A DNA stretch of 64,000 nucleotides from Rouxiella aceris (GCF_012933545.1 NZ_JAADJU010000017.1:27209-91208), one strand, 5' to 3'. Positions 47,099-56,160 are shown, numbered from the stretch's first letter. Notes: generated by a model from the sequence alone, not told the origin. Numbers and translations are program-made.

Positions 47099-48103
47099 TT
47101 ACACCGACTGTTTGGCCTTTTGTTTGTAGCGGTCAAAGATTACCGCTGCCAACAGGATCAGACCACGCACCACATACTGGGCAAATGGCGAGATATTCAA
47201 TAGATTCATGGCATTCTCTACAGTACCCAGGATCAGGATACCGGCAACAACATAAGAGATTTTACCAATACCGCCTTTCAGAGATACCCCACCCAGTACG
47301 CAGGCAGAGATAACGATCAGCTCATAGCCCAAAGAGGTCATCGGTTGACCACTGGTCATACGCGAAGCCAGGATAATCCCCGCCGCTGCCGATACCAGAC
47401 CGGACAAAACAAAGATAATAATCTTGGTACGCACTACCGGGACACCGGCAAGACGTGCTGCCTCTTCGTTACCCCCAATGGCCAGCGTATTACGGCCGAA
47501 GGTAGTTTTGTTAAGCAGCAAGCCGAAGGCAATCAGGCAACCAATGGTGATCCAGATGGGTGCCGGTAAACCCAGCCAGTTGGCATAGCCCAGTTCAAAG
47601 AAACGTTCGTCTTCAATGCCCACCGCTTTACCGTCGGAAATGATATACGCCAGGCCACGCACAATTTGCATGGTTGCCAGGGTAGTGATCAACGCATTGA
47701 TTTTCAGACGAGCAATAACAAAACCGTTGACCAGACCGGAAATAATCCCTAGTAACAGACCCGCACCGACACCGATCCACAGGCTACCGGTCATATTGAT
47801 CACTACCGCGGAGGTCACCCCGGCACAGGCAATAACAGATGCCACAGAGAGGTCAAAATCGCCGGAAGCCAGGCAAAACAGCATACCGCACGCCACCATG
47901 CCAGACATGGAGATCGCTAATCCCAGTCCTTTCATATTGATAAAAGAGCTGAAATTGGGCACGAAAACGGCACAGGCTATAAACAGCGCGGCAAATACCA
48001 CCAGCATGCCATAGCTGTCCCAGATACGCATCAGGCTTTGACCGCCGCGTGCAGCGACATTCGGTTGCTCAGGTTTGGTTGAATTTGTTGTCATACTGGA
48101 CAT
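47099..48103 (-). CDS. araH: L-arabinose ABC transporter permease AraH
   Basis: The inner-membrane permease of the high-affinity L-arabinose importer, 334 residues with about ten hydrophobic segments. Family features are MSGMVACGMLFCLASGDFDL (the GDFDLS loop), GLVNGFVIARLKINALITTL and GGNEEAARLAGVPV, which holds the EAA-like contact with AraG. CAGGAG lies eight bases before the ATG. It is the last gene of araFGH, 26 bp after araG. Confidence 0.95.
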   Translation of the reverse strand: MSSMTTNSTKPEQPNVAARGGQSLMRIWDSYGMLVVFAALFIACAVFVPNFSSFINMKGLGLAISMSGMVACGMLFCLASGDFDLSVASVIACAGVTSAVVINMTGSLWIGVGAGLLLGIISGLVNGFVIARLKINALITTLATMQIVRGLAYIISDGKAVGIEDERFFELGYANWLGLPAPIWITIGCLIAFGLLLNKTTFGRNTLAIGGNEEAARLAGVPVVRTKIIIFVLSGLVSAAAGIILASRMTSGQPMTSLGYELIVISACVLGGVSLKGGIGKISYVVAGILILGTVENAMNLLNISPFAQYVVRGLILLAAVIFDRYKQKAKQSV

Positions 48104-48129
48104 CGTTAAACTCCTGCTCAGGGTCCGCC

Positions 48130-49707
48130 TTAGGCGGCATCCGGTGTTAATTCTGGGGTGCGCAACATGGCCATACCCAATGCTTTTTCTTCTGTCGCAA
48201 GCTCGTGAGACAGTTCGCCTGAAATTGCGCCTTCGCGCATTACGATAATTCTGTCCGCCAGGCCGAGTACTTCTGGCAGATCGCTGGAAGCAAACAGCAC
48301 CGCAATACCCTGTTTAGCCAGCTGGTAGATAACATGGTAGATTTCGTGTTTGGCACCGACGTCGATGCCGCGAGTAGGTTCATCGAGTAAAATGACTTTC
48401 ATGTCTTCGGATAACCAACGGCCAAGAATGGCTTTCTGTTGATTGCCCCCGGACAGATTCATAATCAACTGTTCAGGACCCGGCGTTTTAATATTCAGTG
48501 ACTTGATCTGTTTGTCGGCGTTACTCACTTCCCAGCCGTTATTAATCAGGCAACCGGCTTTCACCGTTTTCCGTCGGGCGCTGATATTGATATTGTCGCG
48601 CACCGAATGTACCGGAATTATCCCGTCAGCTTTACGATCCTCAGGACAAAGCATGATGCCCTGGCGAATGGCGTCAATTGGCGTACTGATATTGATCGCC
48701 TTGCCATCGAGCAATACCTGACCCGAGGTGATCTTGGTCCCACCAAACAATCCCTTCATCAGTTCACTGCGACCAGCGCCGACCAGACCAAACAGGCCGA
48801 CAATTTCCCCTTGTTTGACGCTAAGAGTGATCTCCGACTTCACGCCTGGCGCTTTTACGGCATTCAGTTGCAGACGGACATCACCGGTCGGACGCGGTTC
48901 ATAGCCATAGACGTCACCGAGGTTACGCCCGACCATCGCCTGTACCAGGCTTTCGTTGTTCACTTGCTGCATATCATCAAAGGTGCGCACAAAGCGGCCG
49001 TCTTTGAAAACCGTAATGGCATCACTGAGCGCAAAGATCTCTTCCATGCGGTGAGAGACATAAAGGATCACCCGACCTTCAGCCTTCAATTCACGGATAA
49101 CGCGGAAAAGCTGCTCAATTTCGCGAGCTGAAAGGGAGCTGGTCGGTTCGTCAAAGGCGATAATTTTGGCATTGCGAGCCAGCGCCTTGGCAATTTCCAC
49201 CATCTGCCACTGACCGATAGAAAGATATTTAAGCGGGGTATCAGGATCAATATCCAGACCTAAGTGATCCAGCTGTATTTTGGCTTCATAGCGCAGCAGC
49301 TTGCGATTGACCCAGCCACGAATGCTTGGCAACTGACCGAGATAAATATTTTCGGCTACCGTCATTTCCGGTATCAGATGCAGTTCCTGGTAGATAATGG
49401 CCACACCGGCATCCAGTGCTTCGGTAGTGTGATTAAAGGTTACCGGCTGCCCTTTGATCAGGATTTGCCCCTGAGTCGGACTGTAGTTACCACTGAGGAT
49501 TTTCAGCAGCGTCGATTTCCCGGCACCATTTTCCCCCATCAGGGCGTGGATCTGTCCGGCATAACAGTCAAAACTGATGCCATCCAGCGCCTTGACACCG
49601 GGGAAAGATTTACCAATACCGCGAAATGACAAATAAGGATCGCGGACATCAAACTCAGCAAGCGTAGGAGCCAGCGTGGCGGTCGATGTTGAAGAGAGTA
49701 AAGACAT
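48130..49707 (-). CDS. araG: L-arabinose ABC transporter ATPase AraG
   Basis: A double-domain ABC ATPase of about 525 residues. The first domain has Walker [14 protein letters not shown] (about residue 55), signature [15 protein letters not shown] and Walker [12 protein letters not shown]. The second has a degenerate Walker [14 protein letters not shown], signature [15 protein letters not shown] and Walker [15 protein letters not shown], as is normal for sugar importers of the RbsA/AraG/MglA group. The ATG at 49707 has AAAGG at eight bases; an in-frame TTG at 49725 overlaps that site. It follows araF after a long hairpin. Confidence 0.95.
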   Translation of the reverse strand: MSLLSSTSTATLAPTLAEFDVRDPYLSFRGIGKSFPGVKALDGISFDCYAGQIHALMGENGAGKSTLLKILSGNYSPTQGQILIKGQPVTFNHTTEALDAGVAIIYQELHLIPEMTVAENIYLGQLPSIRGWVNRKLLRYEAKIQLDHLGLDIDPDTPLKYLSIGQWQMVEIAKALARNAKIIAFDEPTSSLSAREIEQLFRVIRELKAEGRVILYVSHRMEEIFALSDAITVFKDGRFVRTFDDMQQVNNESLVQAMVGRNLGDVYGYEPRPTGDVRLQLNAVKAPGVKSEITLSVKQGEIVGLFGLVGAGRSELMKGLFGGTKITSGQVLLDGKAINISTPIDAIRQGIMLCPEDRKADGIIPVHSVRDNINISARRKTVKAGCLINNGWEVSNADKQIKSLNIKTPGPEQLIMNLSGGNQQKAILGRWLSEDMKVILLDEPTRGIDVGAKHEIYHVIYQLAKQGIAVLFASSDLPEVLGLADRIIVMREGAISGELSHELATEEKALGMAMLRTPELTPDAA

Positions 49708-49783
49708 AGCAGCAACCTTTCTCAAAAATCATGCGTCAATATGTTGAGGTGTGATGACCTGTTTCCTCTTGTCTGAACCTGTT

Positions 49784-49836
49784 CTGCTGCGCAACAGAAA
49801 GCGGTCGTTCCTTGACTGCTTTCCGCTTCGCAGCAG
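49784..49836 (-). promoter_or_regulatory. Stem-loop between araF and araG
   Basis: CTGCTGCG and CGCAGCAG form an outer stem, and GAAAGCGG with CCGCTTC extends it inward with a bulge. A structured element after the binding-protein gene is a common way to protect its mRNA end or partly end transcription so that AraF is made in excess over AraG and AraH. Confidence 0.45.
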
Positions 49837-49876
49837 GTTTAATGCTCAAACAAGGTGGTTATTCAGCGCTCAACGC

Positions 49877-50863
49877 TTATTTACCCAGACCTTTCTTCTG
49901 CAGTTCTACTTTGAAATTTTCACGAGTGATCAAAACAACATCGGTCACTTCGGTAAATTTAGGGGGTTCTACGCCTTTGGTTACCCAGTCATTCAGCATC
50001 TGAATACTTTTATAACCATGAACGTCCGGACTTGGCAGCAGTGAGCCAAAGAAGCCGGTTTGTTCGTTTTTAGACAGTTCACTTACCGCGTCAACGCCGT
50101 TGATACCAATACCGATCACGTTAGCCGCTTTAAAGCCCTGGCCTTCTGTTGCACGCACGCCACCTAATACGGTGTTGTCATTCATGCCGAGGATCAGCCA
50201 GTTTTTCACTTCAGGATGTTGAACTAACAGTGAGTTACCCGCATCCAGCGCACCGGGGATATCGTTGGATTTCGTTGGCACTTTATAAATCTGCGCCGCC
50301 GGGAAGCCTGCAACTTTCAGTGCATCCATTGCACCGGTAGTACGACGACGCGCCGTATCAAGTTCGTCCGCAGTGATAGCCATTACGCCGGTATCAGCCG
50401 CTTTCCAGCCGCGTTTCTGCATTTCTTTATACAGCTCTTGCCCTTGACGCTCACCGATTTTGGTTGCCGCCATCATTACCAATGGCACTTCTTCCATCGG
50501 TTTGCCTTTCGAGTTTACAAACTGATCATCGACGGCAATAACTTTCAGATCATAGCTGCGTGCCTTGGCCATAATGGCTGGCCCCAGGCGCGGGTCCGGG
50601 GTACAGATAACAAAACCTTTTGCGCCGTTCGCTGCCAGGCTATCAATCGCATTAAGCGTTTTTTCACCATCAGGGACGGCAATTTTAATTACCTGAAAAC
50701 CAAGATCCTTCCCTGCTTTATCAGCAAATTTCCATTCAGTCTGGAACCATGGTTCTTCTGGCTGCTTAACCAGGAAACCCAGTTTTGGGGTATCCGCGAT
50801 AGCTGAATGTGACATAACAGCAGCCAATCCGACCACTGCTAATGCCTTAGTGAATTTATGCAT
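49877..50863 (-). CDS. araF: L-arabinose periplasmic binding protein AraF
   Basis: The high-affinity arabinose receptor, 328 residues, nearly the E. coli length. A signal peptide covers about residues 1-23 (MHKFTKALAVVGLAAVMSHS, cleavage near AIA-D). The mature part has GFLVKQPEEPWFQTEWKFAD, IKIAVPDGEKTLNAIDSLAA and MMAATKIGERQGQELYKEMQ, all very close to E. coli AraF. The ATG at 50863 has GGAG six bases before it; an in-frame start at 50914 is upstream of the signal peptide. It is first of araFGH, divergent from araBA. Confidence 0.97.
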   Translation of the reverse strand: MHKFTKALAVVGLAAVMSHSAIADTPKLGFLVKQPEEPWFQTEWKFADKAGKDLGFQVIKIAVPDGEKTLNAIDSLAANGAKGFVICTPDPRLGPAIMAKARSYDLKVIAVDDQFVNSKGKPMEEVPLVMMAATKIGERQGQELYKEMQKRGWKAADTGVMAITADELDTARRRTTGAMDALKVAGFPAAQIYKVPTKSNDIPGALDAGNSLLVQHPEVKNWLILGMNDNTVLGGVRATEGQGFKAANVIGIGINGVDAVSELSKNEQTGFFGSLLPSPDVHGYKSIQMLNDWVTKGVEPPKFTEVTDVVLITRENFKVELQKKGLGK

Positions 50864-51033
50864 GATGCTCTCCGACTTTTTATTGTTGTTACCGACGGTT
50901 TTTGCCGCTGGCATGAAAACGCTATCAGTAGGGTATTTTCTTTAAAATCCACTTATAAACCTCATGATACGTGAGTTCATCAATGGATTGAGTTAAGTCG
51001 AGATCAGTTTTAGCGGGAATAGTTTCTTAATAT

Positions 51034-51049
51034 GTAGAGCGCTATCACA
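51034..51049 (+). promoter_or_regulatory. CRP-like site upstream of araBA
   Basis: GTAGA-GCGCTA-TCACA fits the right half of the CRP consensus TGTGA-N6-TCACA fully and the left half poorly. Its position about 12 bp upstream of the AraC site is close to the arrangement in the E. coli araBAD promoter, where CRP sits just upstream of I1. Confidence 0.35.
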
Positions 51050-51060
51050 ATTAAAAATTA

Positions 51061-51095
51061 CAGCCATTTCCTCCATAGATTCAGCAAATTTAACC
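51061..51095 (+). promoter_or_regulatory. AraC I1-I2-like operator of araBA
   Basis: CAGCCATTTCCTCCATA (51061-51077) closely matches E. coli I1 (TAGC-N7-TCCATA), with AGC, seven bases and TCCATA kept. Four bases later CAGCAAATTTAACC (51082-51095) matches I2 (TAGCGGATCCTACC). The 21-bp direct-repeat spacing is that of a functional AraC site pair. Confidence 0.7.
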
Positions 51096-51264
51096 AAGGG
51101 TTAACTTTATGACCCGCTTCACATAACCCCAATAGGGAGCAGAAAAGTACATACTTCCAGCAAATGTCTCCTCACTGCCTTGGCTCAGAGACTCCTATGG
51201 TTATCAACAGCAAAAGCCAGAGTGTTGTTTTCTGGCTTCCCCTTTAACCTCTGGAGAAATCACC

Positions 51265-52944
51265 ATGGCACAAGGCGCAATTGCTCTTGGTCTGGACTTT
51301 GGCAGCGATTCGGTCCGCGTGTTGGCTGTGGATTGCCATAGCGGCAAAGAAATAGATACCGATGTGGTCTATTACCCACGCTGGCAGGAAGGCCTTTATT
51401 GCAATGCGGGCGATAATCAGTTTCGCCATCATCCTCTCGACTATATAGAAGCAATGGAATCGGCCATCAAGAATCTGGTGCAGCGCCTTGGCGTTGAGCA
51501 AAGCGCCCGCATCATTGGCATTGGCGTAGATTCCACTGGCTCTACCCCGGCCCCCATTGACGAATATGGACAAATTCTGGCATTGCGTCCCGAATTTGCC
51601 GAAAACCCCAATGCCATGTTTGTGTTGTGGAAAGATCACACTGCTATTAATGAAGCAGAAGAGATCAATCGACTGTGCCGCAGCGGCGACTTTCCTGATT
51701 ACTCACGTTATATCGGTGGCGTTTACTCCTCCGAATGGTTCTGGGCAAAAATATTGCATGTTTCCCGTCAGGATAGCGCCGTTCGCCAGGCTGCCGCCTC
51801 GTGGATTGAACTGTGCGACTGGATCCCGGCCCTGCTGTCAAACACCACCGTGCCGAAGGATATTGCCCGTGGTCGTTGCAGCACCGGTCATAAAATGCTT
51901 TGGCATCCTTCGTGGGGTGGTTTTCCTCCTCGCGACTTCTTTGCCGCCCTCGATCCCTGCCTGGTAGAAGATCTGCCTTACCCGCTGTTTACCGATACGC
52001 AAACCGCAGAAAAACCGGTAGGCAAAATTTGTCAGGAGTGGGCGCAACGCCTTGGCTTACCTGCCAGCGTAGCTATCTCCGGCGGGGCATTTGACTGTCA
52101 TATGGGTGCCGTCGGTGCCGGTGCCCAGCCTTATACCCTGGTCAAAGTGATTGGGACCTCCACCTGCGATATTTTGATTGCCGATAAAGAACGTGTAGGC
52201 GATCGCGCTATCGCCGGGATTTGCGGTCAGGTTGACGGCAGCGTCGTGCCGGGTATGGTCGGTATGGAAGCCGGACAATCCGCCTTTGGCGATATGTACG
52301 CCTGGTTCAGCCAACTGCTGAGCTGGCCATTACAACAACTGGCAGCGGCGCATCCCGAGCTGCAACCGCAAGTCAGTATGATGAAAAAAACGCTGCTCGC
52401 CGATTTAACCCGCGCCTGGGCAGACAAACCTAATCTCGACCACCTGCCGTTAGTGCTCGACTGGTTTAACGGTCGTCGTACCCCTTTTGCCAATCAGCGT
52501 CTGAAAGGTGTCATTACCGATATCAATCTCGGCACCAAGGCACCTGAACTGTTTGGCGGCTTTATTGCAGCTACCGCCTTTGGCGCACGCGCCATTATGG
52601 AATGTTTTGAACAACAGGATATTCCGGTGGAAAACGTGTTGACCCTCGGCGGTATTGCCCGCAAGTCGCCCGTGATCATGCAGGTTTGTGCTGACGTAAT
52701 GAACCGTCCACTGCAAATCGTCGCTTCCGATCAGTGCTGTGCACTGGGTGCCGCGATTTTTGCCGCCTGTGCCGCCGGTGAGTTTGCCTCGGTTCCTGAA
52801 GCACAGAGCAAGATGGCCTGTGCCATCGAAAAAACGCTGCTGCCCGATCCGCAGCGCGCTGCGCAATATCAGCGCCTGTATGAACGTTATCAAAAATGGT
52901 GTCAGACCTCGGAACCGCTGTTTGCCGCCGCCAATCCGTCTTGA
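51265..52944 (+). CDS. araB: L-ribulokinase AraB
   Basis: Ribulokinase phosphorylates L-ribulose with ATP to L-ribulose 5-phosphate in the cytoplasm. The 559-residue FGGY-family protein (E. coli 566) has the N-terminal phosphate loop [45 protein letters not shown] and the C-terminal FGGY signature region [34 protein letters not shown] precedes the ATG. It is first of araBA, downstream of the AraC site. A hairpin of 7 bp separates it from araA. Confidence 0.96.
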   Translation: MAQGAIALGLDFGSDSVRVLAVDCHSGKEIDTDVVYYPRWQEGLYCNAGDNQFRHHPLDYIEAMESAIKNLVQRLGVEQSARIIGIGVDSTGSTPAPIDEYGQILALRPEFAENPNAMFVLWKDHTAINEAEEINRLCRSGDFPDYSRYIGGVYSSEWFWAKILHVSRQDSAVRQAAASWIELCDWIPALLSNTTVPKDIARGRCSTGHKMLWHPSWGGFPPRDFFAALDPCLVEDLPYPLFTDTQTAEKPVGKICQEWAQRLGLPASVAISGGAFDCHMGAVGAGAQPYTLVKVIGTSTCDILIADKERVGDRAIAGICGQVDGSVVPGMVGMEAGQSAFGDMYAWFSQLLSWPLQQLAAAHPELQPQVSMMKKTLLADLTRAWADKPNLDHLPLVLDWFNGRRTPFANQRLKGVITDINLGTKAPELFGGFIAATAFGARAIMECFEQQDIPVENVLTLGGIARKSPVIMQVCADVMNRPLQIVASDQCCALGAAIFAACAAGEFASVPEAQSKMACAIEKTLLPDPQRAAQYQRLYERYQKWCQTSEPLFAAANPS

Positions 52945-52950
52945 TTTTCG

Positions 52951-52969
52951 CGCTGGCTTCGCGCCAGCG
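52951..52969 (+). repeat. Short hairpin between araB and araA
   Basis: CGCTGGC and GCCAGCG form a perfect 7-bp stem with TTCGC as loop, just after araB. There is no T-run. It may be a REP-like or mRNA-stabilising element in the operon. Confidence 0.45.
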
Positions 52970-53004
52970 GCTTATCGTTATCGCTAATCGTCAGGAGTAG
53001 AAGA

Positions 53005-54510
53005 ATGGACGTATTTAAACAACTCGAAGTCTGGTTCGCTATCGGTAGTCAACATCTTTATGGCCCGGAAACCTTACGTCAGGTAAAAGAGAACGCAGAG
53101 AAAGTGGTCAATGGTCTTAACAGCCAGGCTGGCCTGCCGATCAAACTGGTTCTGAAACCGCTGGCTACCACGCCAGACGAAATCACCGCCCTGTGTCGTG
53201 AAGCGAATTATCATAACGAATGCGTCGGGTTGATTACCTGGTTACACACCTTTTCCCCGGCCAAAATGTGGATTGCCGGACTGAGTATTCTGCATAAACC
53301 GCTGATGCAGTTTCATACCCAGTTCAATGCCGAGATCCCATGGGAAACCATGGATATGGACTTTATGAATCTCAATCAAACCGCGCACGGTGGCCGTGAG
53401 TTTGGCTTTATTGGTGCCCGTATGCGTCAGCAGCATTCAGTGGTCGCCGGCCATTGGCAAGATCAGGAAACTCATCGCCGCATTGCACAGTGGATGCGCG
53501 TTGCCGCCGCCAAAAATGAGAGTCAGCAACTGAAAGTGGCACGCTTTGGCGATAATATGCGTCAGGTAGCCGTCACCGAAGGGGATAAAGTCGCCGCACA
53601 GATGCAATTTGGCTATACCGTTAGTGCCTACGGCATTGGCGATTTGGTCAGCGTGATTGATGAAGTCAGCCGTGGTGATGTTGATACGCTGATTGAGGAG
53701 TATGAATCCAGCTACCAGCTAACCGACGCAGTAAAACTTCACGGTGACAAGCGCGAAAATCTGCTGGATGCTGCGCGTATTGAACTGGGGATGACCCGTT
53801 TTCTGGAACAGGGGCAATTCAAGGCTTTCACCACCAACTTTGAAAACCTGTATGGCATGAAACAGCTGCCAGGTCTGGCCGTGCAGCGACTGATGCAGAA
53901 AGGCTATGGTTTTGGTGGCGAAGGTGACTGGAAAACTGCTGCCCTGCTGCGCATTATGAAAGTGATGTCCACAGGTCTGAAAGGCGGCACCTCATTTATG
54001 GAGGATTACACCTATAACTTCCAGGCAGGCAACGATCTGGTGGTTGGCTCGCATATGCTGGAAGTCTGCCCTTCTATTGCCAAAGAACAAAAACCGCTGC
54101 TTGATGTCCAGCATCTTGGCATTGGTGGCAAAGCCGATCCGGCACGTCTGATTTTCTCTACCCCGGCAGGTCCGGCAGTGAACGCCAGCGTTATCGATAT
54201 GGGTGACCGTTTCCGTTTGCTGGTCAACCTGGTAGATACCATTGAACAACCTAAGCCGTTACCTAAGCTGCCTGTTGCCCGCGCCATTTGGAAGGCACAA
54301 CCTTCTCTGGCCACGGCAGCAGAAGCCTGGATCCTCGGCGGCGGTGCCCATCACACGGTATTTTCACAGGCGCTGGACATCGATTATCTGCGGCTGTATG
54401 CCGAGTTGCATAATATTGAACTGCTGGTCATTGATAACGCCACTACGCTGGCAGATTTTAAAAATCAGCTGCGCTGGAATGAAGTCTATTACAAATTGTG
54501 TAGTCGCTGA
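53005..54510 (+). CDS. araA: L-arabinose isomerase AraA
   Basis: A Mn-dependent enzyme that converts L-arabinose to L-ribulose. It has 501 residues (E. coli 500). Family segments include [20 protein letters not shown] at the N-terminus, [38 protein letters not shown] and [12 protein letters not shown] with the catalytic glutamates, and [16 protein letters not shown] near the C-terminus with a metal histidine. CAGGAGTAGAAG precedes the ATG. It is followed not by araD but by the hok array, so the epimerase must be encoded elsewhere or the pathway is incomplete here. Confidence 0.97.
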   Translation: MDVFKQLEVWFAIGSQHLYGPETLRQVKENAEKVVNGLNSQAGLPIKLVLKPLATTPDEITALCREANYHNECVGLITWLHTFSPAKMWIAGLSILHKPLMQFHTQFNAEIPWETMDMDFMNLNQTAHGGREFGFIGARMRQQHSVVAGHWQDQETHRRIAQWMRVAAAKNESQQLKVARFGDNMRQVAVTEGDKVAAQMQFGYTVSAYGIGDLVSVIDEVSRGDVDTLIEEYESSYQLTDAVKLHGDKRENLLDAARIELGMTRFLEQGQFKAFTTNFENLYGMKQLPGLAVQRLMQKGYGFGGEGDWKTAALLRIMKVMSTGLKGGTSFMEDYTYNFQAGNDLVVGSHMLEVCPSIAKEQKPLLDVQHLGIGGKADPARLIFSTPAGPAVNASVIDMGDRFRLLVNLVDTIEQPKPLPKLPVARAIWKAQPSLATAAEAWILGGGAHHTVFSQALDIDYLRLYAELHNIELLVIDNATTLADFKNQLRWNEVYYKLCSR

Positions 54511-54654
54511 TTCAGGTTAAATAATTTATAACTTGATGTTTTTCAATGCTATTGATTGATTTTTTTCGTCAAAATAGCTGAGATGAATGGCGATACTGCC
54601 GGTAGAATTACCGCGGGTGCTCTGGATCTTTCTGTCCGGAGCATTGGTGAAAGA

Positions 54655-54706
54655 CAGAAAGAGAAAGGCCCCGAATCGATGTTAATCAACCCGAGGCCAC
54701 TCTTAT
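54655..54706 (-). ncRNA. Sok-like antisense RNA, copy 1
   Basis: On the minus strand, across the mok start, GGCCTCG and CGGGGCC (54692-54698 and 54667-54673) form a stem followed by TTTCTCTTT, like the terminator hairpin of Sok RNAs. It would pair with the mok leader and block mok and, by coupling, hok translation. Ends are approximate; a TATGCA box may be the -10. Confidence 0.6.
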
Positions 54707-54842
54707 GCATAGACAACATAACGGTAGCTTCTTAACTGCTCAAAAGCAAGGACAAGGAGGCCATTATGCCGCAAAAAATTGTACTTTGGTGCTGGATCAC
54801 CAGCTGTCTTACTGCGCTGGTTTTCGCCTGGATGGTGCGTGA
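54705..54842 (+). CDS. Mok-like overlapping leader peptide, copy 1
   Basis: A 45-codon frame that starts 61 bases upstream of hok and overlaps it in another frame (MHRQHNGSFLTAQKQGQGGH at the N-terminus). In hok/sok systems translation of mok is needed for hok translation, and the antisense RNA acts on mok. Its position across the antisense region and conservation in all three copies support this role. Confidence 0.65.
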   Translation: MHRQHNGSFLTAQKQGQGGHYAAKNCTLVLDHQLSYCAGFRLDGA

Positions 54843-54918
54843 TTCACTGTGTGAATTGCATATCAAACGGGGTAACACTGAGGTTGCGGTTATTTTGGCC
54901 TACGGATCCGAAAGTTAA
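54766..54918 (+). CDS. Hok/Gef-family type I toxin, copy 1
   Basis: A 50-residue membrane toxin. A hydrophobic helix (about residues 5-24) is followed by RDSLCELHIKRGNTEVAV and the tail ILAYGSES, matching the Hok pattern R-x-x-LCE-(V/L)-x-I-x-x-G-x-TEVA-x-x-x-AYE. Overproduced Hok proteins collapse the membrane potential. AAGGAGG lies five bases before the ATG. It differs from copies 2 and 3 only by Ala in place of Val at residue 17. In the wrong frame the same DNA shows a 68-codon open frame, which is not the gene. Confidence 0.9.
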   Translation: MPQKIVLWCWITSCLTALVFAWMVRDSLCELHIKRGNTEVAVILAYGSES

Positions 54919-55162
54919 GGCAACCAGGCGGAGCTTGTCTCCGCCTTTCCCGCAGCTACTGTCGGTTGTAGTGCAAAATCCATGAGCACCCATTCCCTTC
55001 CTTTATACAAATCACCCGCCCATTGAATTCATTTATAACTTGATATTTTTCAATGCTATTGATTGATTTTTTTCGTCAAAACAGCTGAGGTGAGCGGCAA
55101 TATTGTCGGTAGAATTACTGCGGGTGCTCTGGATCTTTCTGTCCGGAGCATTGAGTGAACGG

Positions 55163-55214
55163 CAGAAAGAGAAAGGCCCCGAATCGATATTAATCAACCC
55201 GAGGCCACTCTTAT
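55163..55214 (-). ncRNA. Sok-like antisense RNA, copy 2
   Basis: Same element as in copy 1, with stem parts at 55175-55181 and 55200-55206 (all stem bases kept). One base in the loop differs (GATATTAATC for GATGTTAATC). It could also act on the other copies because the target regions are nearly identical. Confidence 0.6.
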
Positions 55215-55350
55215 GCATCAACAACATAACGGTAGCTTCTTAACTGCTCAAAAGCAAGGTCAAGGAGGCCATTATGCCGCAAAAAATTGTACTTTGGTGC
55301 TGGATCACCAGCTGTCTTACTGTGCTGGTTTTCGCCTGGATGGTACGTGA
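55213..55350 (+). CDS. Mok-like overlapping leader peptide, copy 2
   Basis: A 45-codon frame overlapping hok copy 2, starting MHQQHNGS. Length and position are the same as in copy 1; the frame is kept open in all three copies. Confidence 0.62.
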   Translation: MHQQHNGSFLTAQKQGQGGHYAAKNCTLVLDHQLSYCAGFRLDGT

Positions 55351-55426
55351 TTCACTGTGTGAATTGCATATCAAACGGGGTAACACTGAGGTTGCGGTTA
55401 TTTTGGCCTACGGATCCGAAAGTTAA
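55274..55426 (+). CDS. Hok/Gef-family type I toxin, copy 2
   Basis: A 50-residue Hok-type toxin identical in protein to copy 3 (Val17). AAGGAGG ribosome site, membrane helix and the conserved LCELHIKRGNTEVAV block are all intact. There is no frameshift or stop, so the copy is not decaying. The start lies exactly 508 bases after that of copy 1. Confidence 0.9.
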   Translation: MPQKIVLWCWITSCLTVLVFAWMVRDSLCELHIKRGNTEVAVILAYGSES

Positions 55427-55670
55427 GGCAACCAGGCGGAGCTTGTCTCCGCCTTTCCCGCCGCTACTGTGGGTTGTAGTGCAAAATCCATGAGCACCCA
55501 TTCCCTTCCTTTATACAAATCACCCACCCATTGAATTCATTTATAACTTGATGTTTTTCAATGCTATTGATTGATTTTTTTCGTCAAAATAGCTGAGATG
55601 AATGGCGATACTGTCGGTAGAATTACTGCGGGTGCTCTGGATCTTTCTGTCCGGAGCATTGAGTGAACGG

Positions 55671-55722
55671 CAGAAAGAGAAAGGCCCCGAATCGATGTTA
55701 ATCAACCCGAGGCCACTCTTAT
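55671..55722 (-). ncRNA. Sok-like antisense RNA, copy 3
   Basis: Same element as in copy 1; the part around GGCCCCG and CGAGGCC (55683-55689 and 55708-55714) is identical to copy 1, including the loop. Confidence 0.6.
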
Positions 55723-55858
55723 GCATACACAACATAACGGTAGCTTCTTAACTGCTCAAAAGCAAGGACAAGGAGGCCATTATGCCGCAAAAAATTGTAC
55801 TTTGGTGCTGGATCACCAGCTGTCTTACTGTGCTGGTTTTCGCCTGGATGGTGCGTGA
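55721..55858 (+). CDS. Mok-like overlapping leader peptide, copy 3
   Basis: A 45-codon frame overlapping hok copy 3, starting MHTQHNGS. The third codon is different in each copy (Arg, Gln, Thr), while the rest is nearly the same. Confidence 0.62.
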   Translation: MHTQHNGSFLTAQKQGQGGHYAAKNCTLVLDHQLSYCAGFRLDGA

Positions 55859-55934
55859 TTCACTGTGCGAATTGCATATCAAACGGGGTAACACTGAGGT
55901 TGCGGTTATTTTGGCCTACGGATCCGAAAGTTAA
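55782..55934 (+). CDS. Hok/Gef-family type I toxin, copy 3
   Basis: A 50-residue Hok-type toxin, protein identical to copy 2. The AAGGAGG site and start spacing are kept. The 3' hairpin AGGCGGAG...CTCCGCC is present, but the repeat unit ends about 80 bases downstream of the stop, shorter than in copies 1 and 2. The mRNA 3' end needed for fold-back control may still be complete. Confidence 0.9.
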   Translation: MPQKIVLWCWITSCLTVLVFAWMVRDSLCELHIKRGNTEVAVILAYGSES

Positions 55935-56031
55935 GGCAACCAGGCGGAGCTTGTCTCCGCCTTTCCCGCCGCTACTGTCGGTTGTAGTGCAAAATCCATG
56001 AGCACCCATTCCCGCTTTTAAGGCAAAAGTG

Positions 56032-56160
56032 TTATTTTTTACGCTGTTGCATAGCAATCACATGATCACGATAGCGACGAATCCTTTCCCGCGTTAAGCT
56101 AGCGCCCCTTGAATGTCTGAATCTCTGCCCATTGCCAGTCGGTTTACGCGGCTTTTCCAT
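56032..56160 (-). CDS. Possible small basic protein, 42 residues
   Basis: A short open frame on the minus strand between the hok array and ydgK. It starts MEKPRKPTGNGQRFRHSRGA and continues with RERIRRYRDHVIAMQQRKK at the end. It is very basic, with no membrane segment, and could bind nucleic acid. No good ribosome site is seen. I do not recognise it. It fills a gap that otherwise has no function, which is the only reason to list it. Confidence 0.3.
   Translation of the reverse strand: MEKPRKPTGNGQRFRHSRGASLTRERIRRYRDHVIAMQQRKK

Larger units (their letters stand above)
50864..51264. promoter_or_regulatory. Divergent araFGH/araBA control region
   Basis: A 401-bp gap without genes. On the araBA side an AraC I1-I2-like site (51061-51095) and a CRP-like half site (51034-51049) are visible, with CATAAC at 51122-51127 as a possible -10 box. 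GGAGAAATC and a GGAG stand before araB. On the araF side TCCACTTATA near 50949-50958 resembles an AraC half site (TCCATA), but this is not firm. Confidence 0.65.
54524..56013. repeat. Three tandem copies of a ~508-bp hok/mok/sok cassette
   Basis: Copies begin at ATTTATAACTTGAT at 54524, 55031 and 55539 and are about 95% alike; copies 1 and 2 differ by one base in length. Copy 3 stops at ACCCATTCCC (56013), lacking the last 25 or so bases. Each copy contains the toxin frame, the overlapping mok frame, an antisense-RNA-like element, and a 3' hairpin (AGGCGGAG...CTCCGCCT) typical of hok mRNAs. Confidence 0.9.

Noticed and set aside
54779..55001. 68-codon open frames (54779, 55287, 55795) in the hok repeats
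   Set aside because: They start at TTG inside the toxin gene in another frame. The 50-codon frame with AAGGAGG and the Hok signature is the real gene.
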